A DNA stretch of 64,000 nt from Pedobacter sandarakinus (GCF_026240095.1 NZ_JAPIVG010000001.1:372001-436000); one strand, 5' to 3'. Shown: positions 43,483 through 53,332, numbered from the stretch's first letter. Numbers and translations are program-made. The notes: generated from the sequence alone by a model not told the origin.

Positions 43483-46398
43483 TTACTGTTTTGGGTTGGA
43501 TATTGCAAGTAGAAACTCGTATAAATTCGTTTCGGGCTTAAGTTGTAATTTCTTTCTCAGGCGGTATCTGCCTACCTCTACCGCTTTGATCGTGATGTTC
43601 ATCAATTGTGCCATTTCTTTTGATGAAAGATTCATTGATAAATACGCACAAAATTTTAAATCATTTTGGCTTAAGTCTGGGTAACGGTTTTTTAATTGGT
43701 TGAAAAAAGCGGCGTTTACATGATTAAAATGTATGCCTAGGTGATCCAATTCCTGATCTTTTTTCTCTACATCTTTAATCAGGCGAATCAAGTGCCTAAA
43801 ACTGGGAGAGCTCTCGCTAATATCATGGTTCTTAATAACTGTTGAGATAACCTCCTTTATCTTTGCCAAAACTTTTCCGCGTTGAACAAGGTGCATGGTC
43901 ATCGTAGAAAGCTCCTTGTTTTTATAATTTACATCGGCTTCTAGCTTTTCATTTTGCAGCCTAACAATCTCCTTCTCATTTCTATCTAATTCCAACTGGT
44001 GTAAATAGCTCATTCTATCTTGTTCCTTTTGGTGCTTGCTTTTTTGCCATTTAACCAGTAAACGTAGGCCTAATAAAACAATTGCCAGGTAAAGCAGTTT
44101 CATCCAGAAAGAATTATACCAGGCAGGCAAAATCTCAAAACTATAAGTTAAAACTTCAGACTCATTATCTTCGTTGGTTCTGGCTTTGATTTTAAACGCA
44201 TAACTTCCCGCGGGTAAATTCGTATAATCCTTTTCACTCTTGTTGTTCCAGAGCGACCAATTATCATCAAAACCAACTAATTGGTAACTAAACTTTAAGT
44301 TTTTATCATGCTCAAAAAGGGTGGATGAAAATTCAAAATGAATTGAATTTAAATCATACTTGTAGCTTGGAATTCCAGAAGAATCCTGCTGATAGGTAAT
44401 GGCTCCGTTTTTCACAAAATAGCCTCCAAAAACCAAGCTATCGGCCTTTCCAAGAAGCCTTACATTCCCAAGAATAACTTTTGGTTTAGTAATGTTTTCA
44501 ATATATTTTAAGTAATTGATATGGTAGGCGCCCTTATTTGCACCAATAAATATGTTCTTACTGTCGAGTGTGTAAATCGACTCAAAACCGCCTACAACCT
44601 TCCCGTCTAACTCGGGCATGTAAAATATACGAAACGGATGAGCCGTTGAAGATTTACCAAAATCTATTACACCAACCTTTTTATTGGTTACAAACCATAC
44701 GTTGCCGTCATTATCCTCTTTCAGGTATTGTATGGGCAGGTTATTCAATGCATTCCCAAACAATTTTAAGCGTATGAATTTATTCCTGTCCGCATCAAAT
44801 TCAAAAACACCTTTAACCGTGGCAATAACAACCCTATTTTTAATGCGGTAAACGTAATTGTACAACTTGAAAGGTAATCCATCTTGGTCGGTATACATTT
44901 TAGTACTCAAGATCCGTTTATGGTCGGGCGCTAAAACAATTTTATATACACCATGGTAAGGGTGGGAAGCCCAAATGACATCAGAATTATTGTTATCAGC
45001 CACAATGAAACGCAAAGTTTCCGTAATTCCCTCTATCTTACCTAAACTGACGAATTTACCATTGATAAAGTTAAGCTTCTGCAACCCAGTGTATGTGCCC
45101 GCAACAACATCATTAATAGGATAAACATTTTCCAAGGGCTCAAACATCCATGTGCCAGGCAAATTATATATGGGTTGGGCAACCCTACCCTTTACCGCAG
45201 AAGTTCCTTCTTCGTGAGCCATCAATAACTCATTATTAAATTCATTTAATCCCCAAACCTGGCCGCGGGTATTTTTTACTTCCTCAAAATTAGATGTAGA
45301 ATAACTCAAATCTCCATTGTTTTCTGAGATTTTCGAGGCGTACAATCCATTAGAAGTTCCAATATAAATAGACTGGTCAAATTTCCTGAAGGCATAGCTG
45401 GTAATTTGTTTGTTCCTATCGGGAAAAATATTCTTAATAGCACTGTTGATAGCGATGTATGAGATTCCATCGTCAAGCGCTAACCACAAGTTCTTATCGC
45501 GATCTAATAAAATGCCACGCACATTATTATTCTGCAAACCTTCCTTATAATTATACTTTTGGATGAGTTTTCCTCCTTTATTCATGATATAAATTCCGCC
45601 AGATGTGGTGCCCAAGGCATATTGACTTGCACTGATTTTACTGGAGAAAAATACACGATCATTAAAAAGAACAGGGTCGAATTTGGTTTCAAAAGTGCTT
45701 AATCTGCCCTTAGTGATAATAAACAAACCCTTTTTCAGGGTAGAGACTAACAATGAATCTTTTCCAAATGGCATAATTGCCGTTATGGAAGAATGTTTCA
45801 AGAGGGTATCTGTACAATAGGGTTTCCATGCGTCATCAGCATAAATCATCAAACCACTACCCCTAACTTGAGCATAGACTGTTCCATTGGCTTGCCCAAG
45901 GTGTAACCAGGTGGTATTGGTTTTGTAATACTTGAGCATGCCATTCTTGTAATGGACGATCGCGTTATTCGAACGAAAGAAAACTTCATCGTGAAAGATG
46001 GAAATATCCCAGATGTCGGCAAGTTTTCGGAGGCGTTCTGGTAATAAGGGCAACAATGAATGATATTGTAAAATACCATGATCGTTGGGATAAAAATAAC
46101 CAAATTCATCTTGCCCGCCTACGTAAATTCTATTTTTAGAATCGATATCCAACGAACGCACTGCAGTAAAGTTTGGTAGGCGGTACAAATTCCAATATCT
46201 GCCATTAAAGGTTAACAAACCTTCATTATTCCCGAAGTATAAAATGCCTCCGCGGTCTTGTTTTACATCCCAATTTTGGATCCCACCTTTATAATCTTCG
46301 TTATTATAGTTTACAATTTGAGGAATACCCAACAAATCTTGCGCAAGGGCATTTCTACCGACTATAAAAAAGATAAAGGCAAAAAGGAATTTCTTCAT
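43483..46398 (-). CDS. Beta-propeller/Y_Y_Y sensor with LuxR-type HTH (glycan locus regulator)
   Basis: A 971-residue one-component regulator starting at ATG 46398 (signal peptide MKKFLFAFIFFIVGRNALAQ). Residues about 25-640 are beta-propeller repeats (e.g. LQNNNVRGILLDRDKNLWLA, DNDGNVWFVTNKKVGVID). About 690-760 is the triple-tyrosine domain ('GFDDNWSLWNNKSEKDYTNL'). One TM helix at about 775-795 (LLYLAIVLLGLRLLVKW) leads to a coiled coil, then a C-terminal HTH (LSSKEMAQLMNITIKAVEVG). No kinase or receiver domain is present. It senses periplasmic glycan fragments and should activate the susC operon directly downstream. TTTG ends four bases before the ATG, but without the TA half of the -7 box. 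Confidence 0.92.
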   Translation of the reverse strand: MKKFLFAFIFFIVGRNALAQDLLGIPQIVNYNNEDYKGGIQNWDVKQDRGGILYFGNNEGLLTFNGRYWNLYRLPNFTAVRSLDIDSKNRIYVGGQDEFGYFYPNDHGILQYHSLLPLLPERLRKLADIWDISIFHDEVFFRSNNAIVHYKNGMLKYYKTNTTWLHLGQANGTVYAQVRGSGLMIYADDAWKPYCTDTLLKHSSITAIMPFGKDSLLVSTLKKGLFIITKGRLSTFETKFDPVLFNDRVFFSSKISASQYALGTTSGGIYIMNKGGKLIQKYNYKEGLQNNNVRGILLDRDKNLWLALDDGISYIAINSAIKNIFPDRNKQITSYAFRKFDQSIYIGTSNGLYASKISENNGDLSYSTSNFEEVKNTRGQVWGLNEFNNELLMAHEEGTSAVKGRVAQPIYNLPGTWMFEPLENVYPINDVVAGTYTGLQKLNFINGKFVSLGKIEGITETLRFIVADNNNSDVIWASHPYHGVYKIVLAPDHKRILSTKMYTDQDGLPFKLYNYVYRIKNRVVIATVKGVFEFDADRNKFIRLKLFGNALNNLPIQYLKEDNDGNVWFVTNKKVGVIDFGKSSTAHPFRIFYMPELDGKVVGGFESIYTLDSKNIFIGANKGAYHINYLKYIENITKPKVILGNVRLLGKADSLVFGGYFVKNGAITYQQDSSGIPSYKYDLNSIHFEFSSTLFEHDKNLKFSYQLVGFDDNWSLWNNKSEKDYTNLPAGSYAFKIKARTNEDNESEVLTYSFEILPAWYNSFWMKLLYLAIVLLGLRLLVKWQKSKHQKEQDRMSYLHQLELDRNEKEIVRLQNEKLEADVNYKNKELSTMTMHLVQRGKVLAKIKEVISTVIKNHDISESSPSFRHLIRLIKDVEKKDQELDHLGIHFNHVNAAFFNQLKNRYPDLSQNDLKFCAYLSMNLSSKEMAQLMNITIKAVEVGRYRLRKKLQLKPETNLYEFLLAISNPKQ

Positions 46399-46518
46399 TT
46401 GGCAAATTGGAGGCTTTATGCAATGATAAAAATATAATTCCAATTCCTAAGCAGCAGATTGGGAAAACCAACACCATATGGCAGCGATTAGGGCTTTGTA
46501 AACATATACCGCTTTTTG

Positions 46519-47178
46519 CTACTTCATTAAATATTTTTCTACCGCTTTTCTCCAAATAGCATATCCCTTTGCGTTCATGTGTAACATATCGCCAACAAAA
46601 AGCTCTGGTCGCATCTCGCCGGTTTTAGTAAGCATCGGAGTAAATACATCAACAAATTTTGTATTCGGTTCTTTTGATAAAAAATTTTTGATCAGCGCAT
46701 TGGCGGCTACTGCTTTTTCTCTAAATGCAGCTCTACTCGGACTAGGTTTTATAGAAATGTAAACCAGCGGAACATCCGGTAATTTTGCTCTAATGGCCCG
46801 GTATAACTTTACAGTCCTGTTCAGCACAGAATCGGCAGTAGTTTGCGCATTAGGTATATCGTTCTCGCCCACATACAGCACAATCTGCCGTGGTTTGTAT
46901 GGAAATACTATATCGTTCAGGTAATAGGTAATATCGTTGGTAACCGCTCCGCCTATACCCCTATTTAAAGCATTATATTTAGCAAAAATCTGAGTAAGAT
47001 CATCCCATTTACGAATAGAAGAACTACCAACAAATAATACGGGGTTCACCGGAGGTTTAAACATCTGATCGTATTTTTTGATCGTTTGCACGTCATCCCA
47101 GAAAGCGTGTTTTTGTTGCGCATTAACGCTTAAAATAATCAGGTTAGCTAGTAATACTATTAAGGATAATTTTTTCAT
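46519..47178 (-). CDS. SGNH/GDSL-family secreted hydrolase
   Basis: A 219-residue secreted esterase from ATG 47178 (MKKLSLIVLLANLI..VNAQQ). SGNH blocks: LFVGSSSIRKW (nucleophile Ser in GSSS, replacing GDS), the block II Gly in NRGIGGAV, the block III Asn in GENDIPN, and DMLHMNAKGYAIW with the catalytic Asp and His. Probably deacetylates or cleaves esters on carbohydrates. It lies upstream of the glycan-locus regulator on the same strand (120 bp), so it may be part of the same locus. Confidence 0.9.
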   Translation of the reverse strand: MKKLSLIVLLANLIILSVNAQQKHAFWDDVQTIKKYDQMFKPPVNPVLFVGSSSIRKWDDLTQIFAKYNALNRGIGGAVTNDITYYLNDIVFPYKPRQIVLYVGENDIPNAQTTADSVLNRTVKLYRAIRAKLPDVPLVYISIKPSPSRAAFREKAVAANALIKNFLSKEPNTKFVDVFTPMLTKTGEMRPELFVGDMLHMNAKGYAIWRKAVEKYLMK

Positions 47179-47368
47179 GGTTATTAATCTTTTATTGAAA
47201 AGTTTACAATATAGCAATCAGCAATAAAGATTGAAGATAAAAAATGTACAACTTTTAGATCCGTATTTTTAAAGCAGGTTGAAATTAGTATCTTAGGCAG
47301 AGCCAAAAACCTATAAATCAAACATTTGTTAGGGGCTAGGCACATCATTGATCTAAATTATACACTTT

Positions 47369-47863
47369 ATGGGAGCGCTTTTAAACGTACTATTGCCTAG
47401 CTTAATTGGTGCAATTAGTGCCATCTTGGTTATTTTCATCAACCAGTATTTCGAAACCAGAAATAAACAGCTGGCAAGCAAGAAAAAAGAACTCGAAAAG
47501 ATATTTGCCCCCTTAGAAATTTTATCCAGGGTAAATAAACAGGAATTTATTCGCTTCCAGGCTATGGGTAAAATTACTGATGACGAACGTAATTTCATTG
47601 AGCAAAGTATCTGGTATCCCAATAATATGGAGATCAAAAAAATCTTAATGAGCAACTCACATTTGCTAAGCGAAATGCCCCAGGCATTCTTAGATTTACT
47701 AGATCATATTAACCTATGGCTGTTTGTTTACGAGTCTAAATATGTTTCGAAAACGTACAATGGTCCCGTATATGCTGGTCCTGGTGGCAAACCTTACCCA
47801 AAAGGTGCCGATGAATATATTTATCAGAAAGCCAGTGAATATAGGGCATTGTTGAGAAAATGA
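47369..47863 (+). CDS. Orphan membrane-anchored protein
   Basis: A 164-residue protein with one N-terminal membrane helix (about 5-25, LLPSLIGAISAILVIFINQYF), a basic helical segment (ETRNKQLASKKKELEKIFAP) and a cytosolic helical domain to the end. No family recognised. The intact frame, ATG start and typical N-in topology support a real gene. It stands alone between the SGNH hydrolase (divergent, 190 bp) and the small lipoprotein. Confidence 0.65.
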   Translation: MGALLNVLLPSLIGAISAILVIFINQYFETRNKQLASKKKELEKIFAPLEILSRVNKQEFIRFQAMGKITDDERNFIEQSIWYPNNMEIKKILMSNSHLLSEMPQAFLDLLDHINLWLFVYESKYVSKTYNGPVYAGPGGKPYPKGADEYIYQKASEYRALLRK

Positions 47864-47963
47864 TTTTTCTTTGTGCAACGATTGTCCCAAAGATACCATG
47901 CAATACTTATTGTTTTGTTATATCAAATAACGATGCCATCTTAAGCCATACTTGCGCCAAAAT

Positions 47964-48359
47964 ATGAAACGCCGTTTTAATTTATTTCTGTTAGCAATCT
48001 TCAGCACGATGATGCTTCTATCATGTGAAAATTCAATTTCGCTGGCCGATCAGCAATTTTATTTGGTTAAGCCAGAATTGGGTGGTAAGCGTTATGCGGT
48101 GATACAATGTCAATTTGCAGCAAACACCGTAGAATTCTTTGCTTTTAAACAAACCAATGGAACAGCTGATTATACCAAGGGGCCATATCTCGTAAAACAC
48201 GATCAAATTAGCTTCCCAAAAGGAACCTTCGAAATCGTAAAAGTCGATGGTGGTTATCAATTGAAAATGCTCGGCCAAGTTCAACATCAACTTCTTACAG
48301 CAGATGGATATAAACTGTATCACGACACTTATAAACAAAGTGCCGAACAGCGCAAATAG
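47964..48359 (+). CDS. Small lipoprotein of unknown function
   Basis: 131 residues from ATG 47964: a lipoprotein signal (MKRRFNLFLLAIFSTMMLLSCEN), then a beta-rich domain with no recognised family (FYLVKPELGGKRYAVIQCQF, KGPYLVKHDQISFPKG). The earlier TTG at 47952 would place four residues before the signal and is less likely. It is 100 bp below the orphan membrane protein gene on the same strand. An 11-bp inverted repeat spans its stop codon. Confidence 0.7.
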   Translation: MKRRFNLFLLAIFSTMMLLSCENSISLADQQFYLVKPELGGKRYAVIQCQFAANTVEFFAFKQTNGTADYTKGPYLVKHDQISFPKGTFEIVKVDGGYQLKMLGQVQHQLLTADGYKLYHDTYKQSAEQRK

Positions 48360-48408
48360 CTGTGAACTTAGACTTTACAGAAACTATTATCGGGTTAGTT
48401 CGGCACTT
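48338..48408. repeat. 11-bp perfect inverted repeat spanning the lipoprotein stop codon
   Basis: AAGTGCCGAAC (48338-48348) and GTTCGGCACTT (48398-48408) are perfect complements 49 bp apart. There is no T-run after the second arm, so it is not a standard terminator; its role is unknown. Confidence 0.5.
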
Positions 48409-48531
48409 ATACCACCTGTTATTTACTTAATTTTTATGTAAGTTTTACAGCTATAAAGCCTGATAGAGTTTGCTACAAGCATGGCATAGAATATCCTATT
48501 CATTTTATCAAAGTCCGTTACTTGGTTTAGC

Positions 48532-50982
48532 TTAATTACTCCCCGCTCTTCCGTTTATATCGTCGGTAGCAGTTTTTCTGGTTCTTGCCGATTTAACATT
48601 CTGGTTTCCAAAACTGTAACTCATGTTGAAATTAATTCTTCTACTGGAATAATGGTTTACCACATTCATGTTTACATTTTGATAAACTAAGCTACCAGCC
48701 CAGTAGTTCGTTAGGAAGATATCATCTATATTTAACCGTAACTTTAATTTTTTATTCCACATACTTTTTTGCACGCCTGCATTAACAGCATATTGATTGA
48801 TAGTTGTTTGCTCTACACCTGAAATTCGTGGCGTATTTAACCAAAAGTTTATTTCGACGCTGAAATTTTTTGGGAGTGTAAAAGTGCTTGAACTGTACAC
48901 ATTCACAGCTGCCTTAGCAGCCAGATATGGCGCTCCCTCCAAATTGCCATCCTCAAATTTGCTGTAGTAAACACTGGCGTTGTTCTGTAAGTTCCACCAT
49001 TTTGTTATTTTTATGGGGATGAAGACACCCGCCGAAAAATTTTGGAAACGACCGAGATTTTGCCTCACTACACTTATTACACGGGTGGCATCATTCTGCT
49101 GACTTATCTGCGTAATCATATCCCGGGTATTGGCATAAGTTAATGAAAGCGAGGCCTGCTTATAGCTATAGTTCACCTCAAAGTTATCGGTAAATTGCGG
49201 CTTTAAATACGGGTTTCCCTGGTCTACCGCCAATGGATCCATATAGAAAACAAAAGGGTTTAACTGCTGGTAATTCGGCCGATCTACACGCCTGCTGTAA
49301 GAATATCCCAGATTGTGATTCTCACTAAGCTTCTGGTGCACAAAAATTGTTGGAAAAAGCGACAAATAATTGCGATCTACTTCTTTACTATCAGTAACCG
49401 ACATGCCGTTAGAATGCGTATGTTCTGCTCGTAAACCCAATTGAACCTGCCACGATTTCCATGTCTTTGATACATTCCCATACGCCGCATTAATATTCTC
49501 CTTGTAAACAAAGTAATTCGATTTTCCCAAGTCATTTTGCCATACCAGACCAATTAACTGTTCAGAAAGAAAATCGTTATTGGTTATTACGTAGCTACTT
49601 TTTACACCCGTTTCTATTTTCAAGTTTTCTGATACCTGCAATGTTAAATCGCCTTTGGCTGCGTAAACGCTAATCTCGGCATCGGTAGTATTTCTCAAAT
49701 TAGTTTGCTTGGTTACTTTGCCGGTTGCCTCCAAATAATCAGCAATGAAGTCCTCAGTTTTTTCATTGCCAAATCCGGCATAATCCACATCGAAAGTTAA
49801 AAAATTACCCTTTTTGGTAAAGTCATGCTTCAGATTCAAATTTGCCGTTAAATTGCCTACGGGTGATGTAGAATATGCATTCTGAACAATTGAACTTAAT
49901 GTATTTGATCCATTTTGAACCGCATTGATATTTGTATTGCTGAAATTTGTGAGCTTGGATTTAACGGTGTTGGCATCTACCATTACCCCAAATACCGTTT
50001 TCTCATTAGCATAATAGTCTGCACCAAATTTGCCCTGGAAACCGACTCCTTTGTTATTGCGGTCGAAATTTTGGGTAAGATAGCTGGCTGTGCCGTTTGC
50101 AATACTCGTTCTGTCCAGAAAAATATTGTTAAAGTTTACCTTTCTGGCTATGGCGCCATTCCCAAAAACATTCCACTTCCCTACACGATGGTTGAGATTA
50201 AGGTTCACTCCTCCACGGTATAAATCTGCGGGTGAATTGGGCATAATTCCCTGACCACCATTGAAAGATAGTGAGCCGTTTGTACCGAAAGATTTATTTC
50301 TTTTTAGTTTGATGTTAATGATACCTGCATTTCCTGCTGCGTCGTACTTAGATGATGGATTAGTAATAATTTCTATTGTAGAAATTTGTTCAGCACTCAT
50401 GTTGCTTAATAAGGTTGTAACGTCGGCTCCTGATAAAAAATTTGTTTTGCCATCAATCATAATCAACACACCGGGTTTGTTATTGAGCTTAATCTGATCG
50501 CTTTGTCTATCAATTTGAACGCCAGGTGCCTTTTCCAAAACTTCCAAAGCCGTTCCGCCGGTTGCTGTGATGCTATTTTCAACATTCAAAACCGTTTTGT
50601 CTACTTGATGCTCAATAAAAGGTTTAGTAGCAGAAACACTCACCTCATTTAATTGCTTGGCCAATGGCTGTATCGTTATGGTGGGTAGAGTGACATCTGC
50701 GTCTAAAACAAATTTCTCAGTTTGCTTTGTTTGGAAACCCACCAAAGACACAATAATAAAATACGATCCACTGTTCACCTGCGTAAATTTAAAATGGCCT
50801 TCGATGTCTGATGAAATGGTTTTCACTTGTGATGTATCCGCCAACCTGAATAACTTTACCACAGCATATGGCGCAGGTATGCGCTTTTCATCGTTAATTT
50901 TTCCTTCAATACGATTTGATTTTTGGGCAAAGGAGATCCCACACGTCATTAGACATGCAATGAGCACATACAATTTCTTCAT
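48532..50982 (-). CDS. Outer-membrane beta-barrel receptor of the TonB-dependent type
   Basis: An 816-residue protein: signal peptide (to about residue 19), carboxypeptidase-like beta domain (GKINDEKRIPAPYAVVKLFR), plug (HQVDKTVLNVENSITATGGT, EIITNPSSKYDAAGNAGIIN) and a barrel of the 'OMP beta-brl 3' type (LGYSYSRRVDRPNYQQLNPFV). It is the last gene of a PadR-PspC-barrel run on minus (38 bp from the PspC gene). The substrate is unknown; such barrels are often linked to metal or peptide uptake or to envelope stress. The C-terminus is charged, with no terminal aromatic signal. Confidence 0.9.
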   Translation of the reverse strand: MKKLYVLIACLMTCGISFAQKSNRIEGKINDEKRIPAPYAVVKLFRLADTSQVKTISSDIEGHFKFTQVNSGSYFIIVSLVGFQTKQTEKFVLDADVTLPTITIQPLAKQLNEVSVSATKPFIEHQVDKTVLNVENSITATGGTALEVLEKAPGVQIDRQSDQIKLNNKPGVLIMIDGKTNFLSGADVTTLLSNMSAEQISTIEIITNPSSKYDAAGNAGIINIKLKRNKSFGTNGSLSFNGGQGIMPNSPADLYRGGVNLNLNHRVGKWNVFGNGAIARKVNFNNIFLDRTSIANGTASYLTQNFDRNNKGVGFQGKFGADYYANEKTVFGVMVDANTVKSKLTNFSNTNINAVQNGSNTLSSIVQNAYSTSPVGNLTANLNLKHDFTKKGNFLTFDVDYAGFGNEKTEDFIADYLEATGKVTKQTNLRNTTDAEISVYAAKGDLTLQVSENLKIETGVKSSYVITNNDFLSEQLIGLVWQNDLGKSNYFVYKENINAAYGNVSKTWKSWQVQLGLRAEHTHSNGMSVTDSKEVDRNYLSLFPTIFVHQKLSENHNLGYSYSRRVDRPNYQQLNPFVFYMDPLAVDQGNPYLKPQFTDNFEVNYSYKQASLSLTYANTRDMITQISQQNDATRVISVVRQNLGRFQNFSAGVFIPIKITKWWNLQNNASVYYSKFEDGNLEGAPYLAAKAAVNVYSSSTFTLPKNFSVEINFWLNTPRISGVEQTTINQYAVNAGVQKSMWNKKLKLRLNIDDIFLTNYWAGSLVYQNVNMNVVNHYSSRRINFNMSYSFGNQNVKSARTRKTATDDINGRAGSN

Positions 50983-51020
50983 GATTATTTTGTCTGCCTT
51001 CTGGCGATTAATTGATAAGC

Positions 51021-52763
51021 TTATATTTTAGTTAAACCCAATTCTTCCTCAATCTCTTTGATTCTATTAGATACAGAATCTTGTTCGACACTATCGGTGG
51101 CTGAATTTTCCTGTAGAAATTTCAAGTGAGACAGTTCTTCCCTCAATGTTTTATTTTTAATGGCATCTGCTTTCATTTGTGCTTCACACTTTAAGCCTTC
51201 CGCTGTCATGATCCAAAGGCTTGCGTCATCATTATCATTTTCGAGTTTGCCGCAATCCCAGGTCCCATAATAATTGTTGAGGTACCTATAAACGTCTTCT
51301 TTCAAAATCAATTTCGTGCCAACAGGTACTTCTATGTTCAACCAAACTTCCTGGTTTCTCCAGATGGTTCCCTTTCGCAATTGAAATCGCGGGTTCAATA
51401 CAATTGATGCATCTTTTACAACGTATCTGTAATCGATATTCTGCGCATTTTGTAAAGCACTCTGGAAAGTTTTTCCTTGTGATTCGTACTTTTGGATCAA
51501 ACGTGTAGTTCCTGTCTGGCTCTTTTCAATATTAATCCGGATCTTACTAGGGAAGATGAAAGGCCCATCCTCGAAGTCATCAGTTACAATCTGCCTACGT
51601 TGGCTACCGTCGATTTGGTAAATTAAACTGTCTTCTTTACTGAAATATTTACTTTTATCAATCTCGATTACATAAGTTTTAAATGATTTCAAATCGGTGG
51701 TTTGTGTAAGTTCGGCATGCTGCTTAAACTCCGAGGAAATTTTTGCTGCATAATATCCGGTTGCGGCAACACCAGCCAACCATATAATTAGTAACGCAAA
51801 AGACAACGTTTTATTAATGGCTTGTTTATTAAAAGCTACCCTGATAGAAAAAAGTACTAAAGCCAAAATAGGCACGAAACATACAACAAACGCACTGAAA
51901 ACTATCACGCCCCTGTTTCCGTAATTGATAATAGAAAAAGGAAAATATTCATAGATACTCGAATCCCAGAAACCCTGAAAGGCCGCAAAACCAATAATAA
52001 GCGAGAGTAGGAAAAATACACCGAAGAGGATGATAAATCCTGCAATAACTTTAAAAATTACTTTTCCTGTGCCCGAGATAAATTTTGCTAGCCACTCAAA
52101 AAATTCACCGATAAAAAGGCCTAATCGGCCGAAAATTGGTTGAGCATGTCTGTTCACTTCGCTCAAGCCTGCCTTCATTGCTTGCAACTCCTCATCTAAA
52201 TTTCGTTGGAAGCCCTGTAGGTTTGCAGGTTCACCTTTCATTTCCATACGCTCTAGTCTGGATGTGGCCTTAGGCATAATCACCCACAAAATCCCATAAA
52301 CCAATATTCCGGCACCGCCTAAAAATGTAATAAGAAAAAAGGCTAACCGTATCCATCTGGCTTCGGTGTTAAGATAATGTGCTATTCCCGCACAAACGCC
52401 GGCAACAACGCGGCTGTCCATATCGCGGTATAATTTTTTGTCGATAAACTGATGCTGATCGTTACTTTGTGTAAAAGATTCTTCCTCGTTTACCTCAGCC
52501 GAATCAAAATCTTGTACACGCCCCATTTGTGTAATTACCAGTTGCACATTGGCAGCATCTATTACTTGCTTTTTCTGCGCCTCGAGTTGTTCACTTAATA
52601 ACTCTGCAATACGGTTTTCAATGTCCGTTACAATCTCGAAGTCGTCGGCATGGTTAGCGAAGTACTGCTTCACTTCATTTAAATAAGCTTTCAAAAGTTC
52701 GTAGGCACTTTCCTCGATATGAATAATCGTATTGCCAATATTGATGATGATGGTCTTTTCCAT
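51021..52763 (-). CDS. PspC-domain membrane protein
   Basis: A 580-residue protein. Residues 1-85 form a soluble N-terminal domain (MEKTIIINIGNTIIHIEESA, IENRIAELLSEQL). About 108-170 is a PspC domain (LYRDMDSRVVAGVCAGIAHY, FLITFLGGAGILVYGILWVI). Three or four further helices lie between about 230 and 345, and a C-terminal extracytoplasmic beta-rich domain of about 200 residues ends in a charged coiled coil. PspC proteins sense envelope stress in E. coli. It is co-transcribed with padR (15 bp), which should repress it. Confidence 0.9.
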   Translation of the reverse strand: MEKTIIINIGNTIIHIEESAYELLKAYLNEVKQYFANHADDFEIVTDIENRIAELLSEQLEAQKKQVIDAANVQLVITQMGRVQDFDSAEVNEEESFTQSNDQHQFIDKKLYRDMDSRVVAGVCAGIAHYLNTEARWIRLAFFLITFLGGAGILVYGILWVIMPKATSRLERMEMKGEPANLQGFQRNLDEELQAMKAGLSEVNRHAQPIFGRLGLFIGEFFEWLAKFISGTGKVIFKVIAGFIILFGVFFLLSLIIGFAAFQGFWDSSIYEYFPFSIINYGNRGVIVFSAFVVCFVPILALVLFSIRVAFNKQAINKTLSFALLIIWLAGVAATGYYAAKISSEFKQHAELTQTTDLKSFKTYVIEIDKSKYFSKEDSLIYQIDGSQRRQIVTDDFEDGPFIFPSKIRINIEKSQTGTTRLIQKYESQGKTFQSALQNAQNIDYRYVVKDASIVLNPRFQLRKGTIWRNQEVWLNIEVPVGTKLILKEDVYRYLNNYYGTWDCGKLENDNDDASLWIMTAEGLKCEAQMKADAIKNKTLREELSHLKFLQENSATDSVEQDSVSNRIKEIEEELGLTKI

Positions 52764-52778
52764 TTCAGTTTCTAAAAA

Positions 52779-53114
52779 TTATGAGTTGGCTCCTTTTTGA
52801 GATACACCTACAGCATAAGCCAATTCTTGCCAGGTTTGATCCAATTGTGATAAAATATCTTTACCTATTGCTGTTAAAGTATAGTATTTGCGTGGAGGTC
52901 CTGAGGTAGATTCTACCCAGTTATAGCTTAATAAACCATTGTTCTTAAGCCGAGTTAACAAGGGGTATAATGTGCCCTCTACCACCAATAACTTCGCCGA
53001 TCTCAATTCAGCGATGATATCAGAGGCATAGATTTCTCCTCGTGATATGATGGATAAAACACAGTACTCCAGAATTCCCTTCCGCATTTGCGTTTGCGTA
53101 TTTTCTGCTATCAT
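52779..53114 (-). CDS. PadR-family transcriptional repressor
   Basis: A 111-residue winged-helix regulator. RKGILEYCVLSIISRGEIYA, SDIIAELRSAKLLVVEGTLY, PLLTRLKNNGLLSYNWVEST and GPPRKYYTLTAIGKDIL form the canonical PadR N-terminal domain; the C-terminal dimerisation helix is short. It heads the padR-pspC-barrel operon. GTACTATG-N5-CATAGTAC lies 26-46 bp upstream and covers the -33 element, the expected place for autorepression. Confidence 0.94.
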   Translation of the reverse strand: MIAENTQTQMRKGILEYCVLSIISRGEIYASDIIAELRSAKLLVVEGTLYPLLTRLKNNGLLSYNWVESTSGPPRKYYTLTAIGKDILSQLDQTWQELAYAVGVSQKGANS

Positions 53115-53118
53115 AATA

Positions 53119-53160
53119 CAAAGATATATGTTTTATAATGTACTATGCAATACATAGTAC
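53119..53160 (-). promoter_or_regulatory. padR promoter with overlapping inverted-repeat operator
   Basis: On minus: the 8-bp arms GTACTATG/CATAGTAC (53160-53140, 5-bp centre) surround TTG (53150-53148), followed by 21 bp and TATCTTTG (53126-53119), then TATT and the ATG at 53114. The -33 element lies inside the palindrome, so a bound dimer would block RNA polymerase. The four-base gap to the ATG predicts a leaderless mRNA. Confidence 0.7.
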
Positions 53161-53332
53161 TAAATATTTAAAATAATAATTTATATTATATTGATAATCA
53201 ATATCTTATTTTTTGTTCGTATCAGAAATTTCAGCATTATAAATTTAAACTGACAAAAGATCAGCTAAAAATTTGCAATAAATGCGAAGGAATTTAAAAA
53301 ACGATAAATACTATAGATTACATATATTTTTA

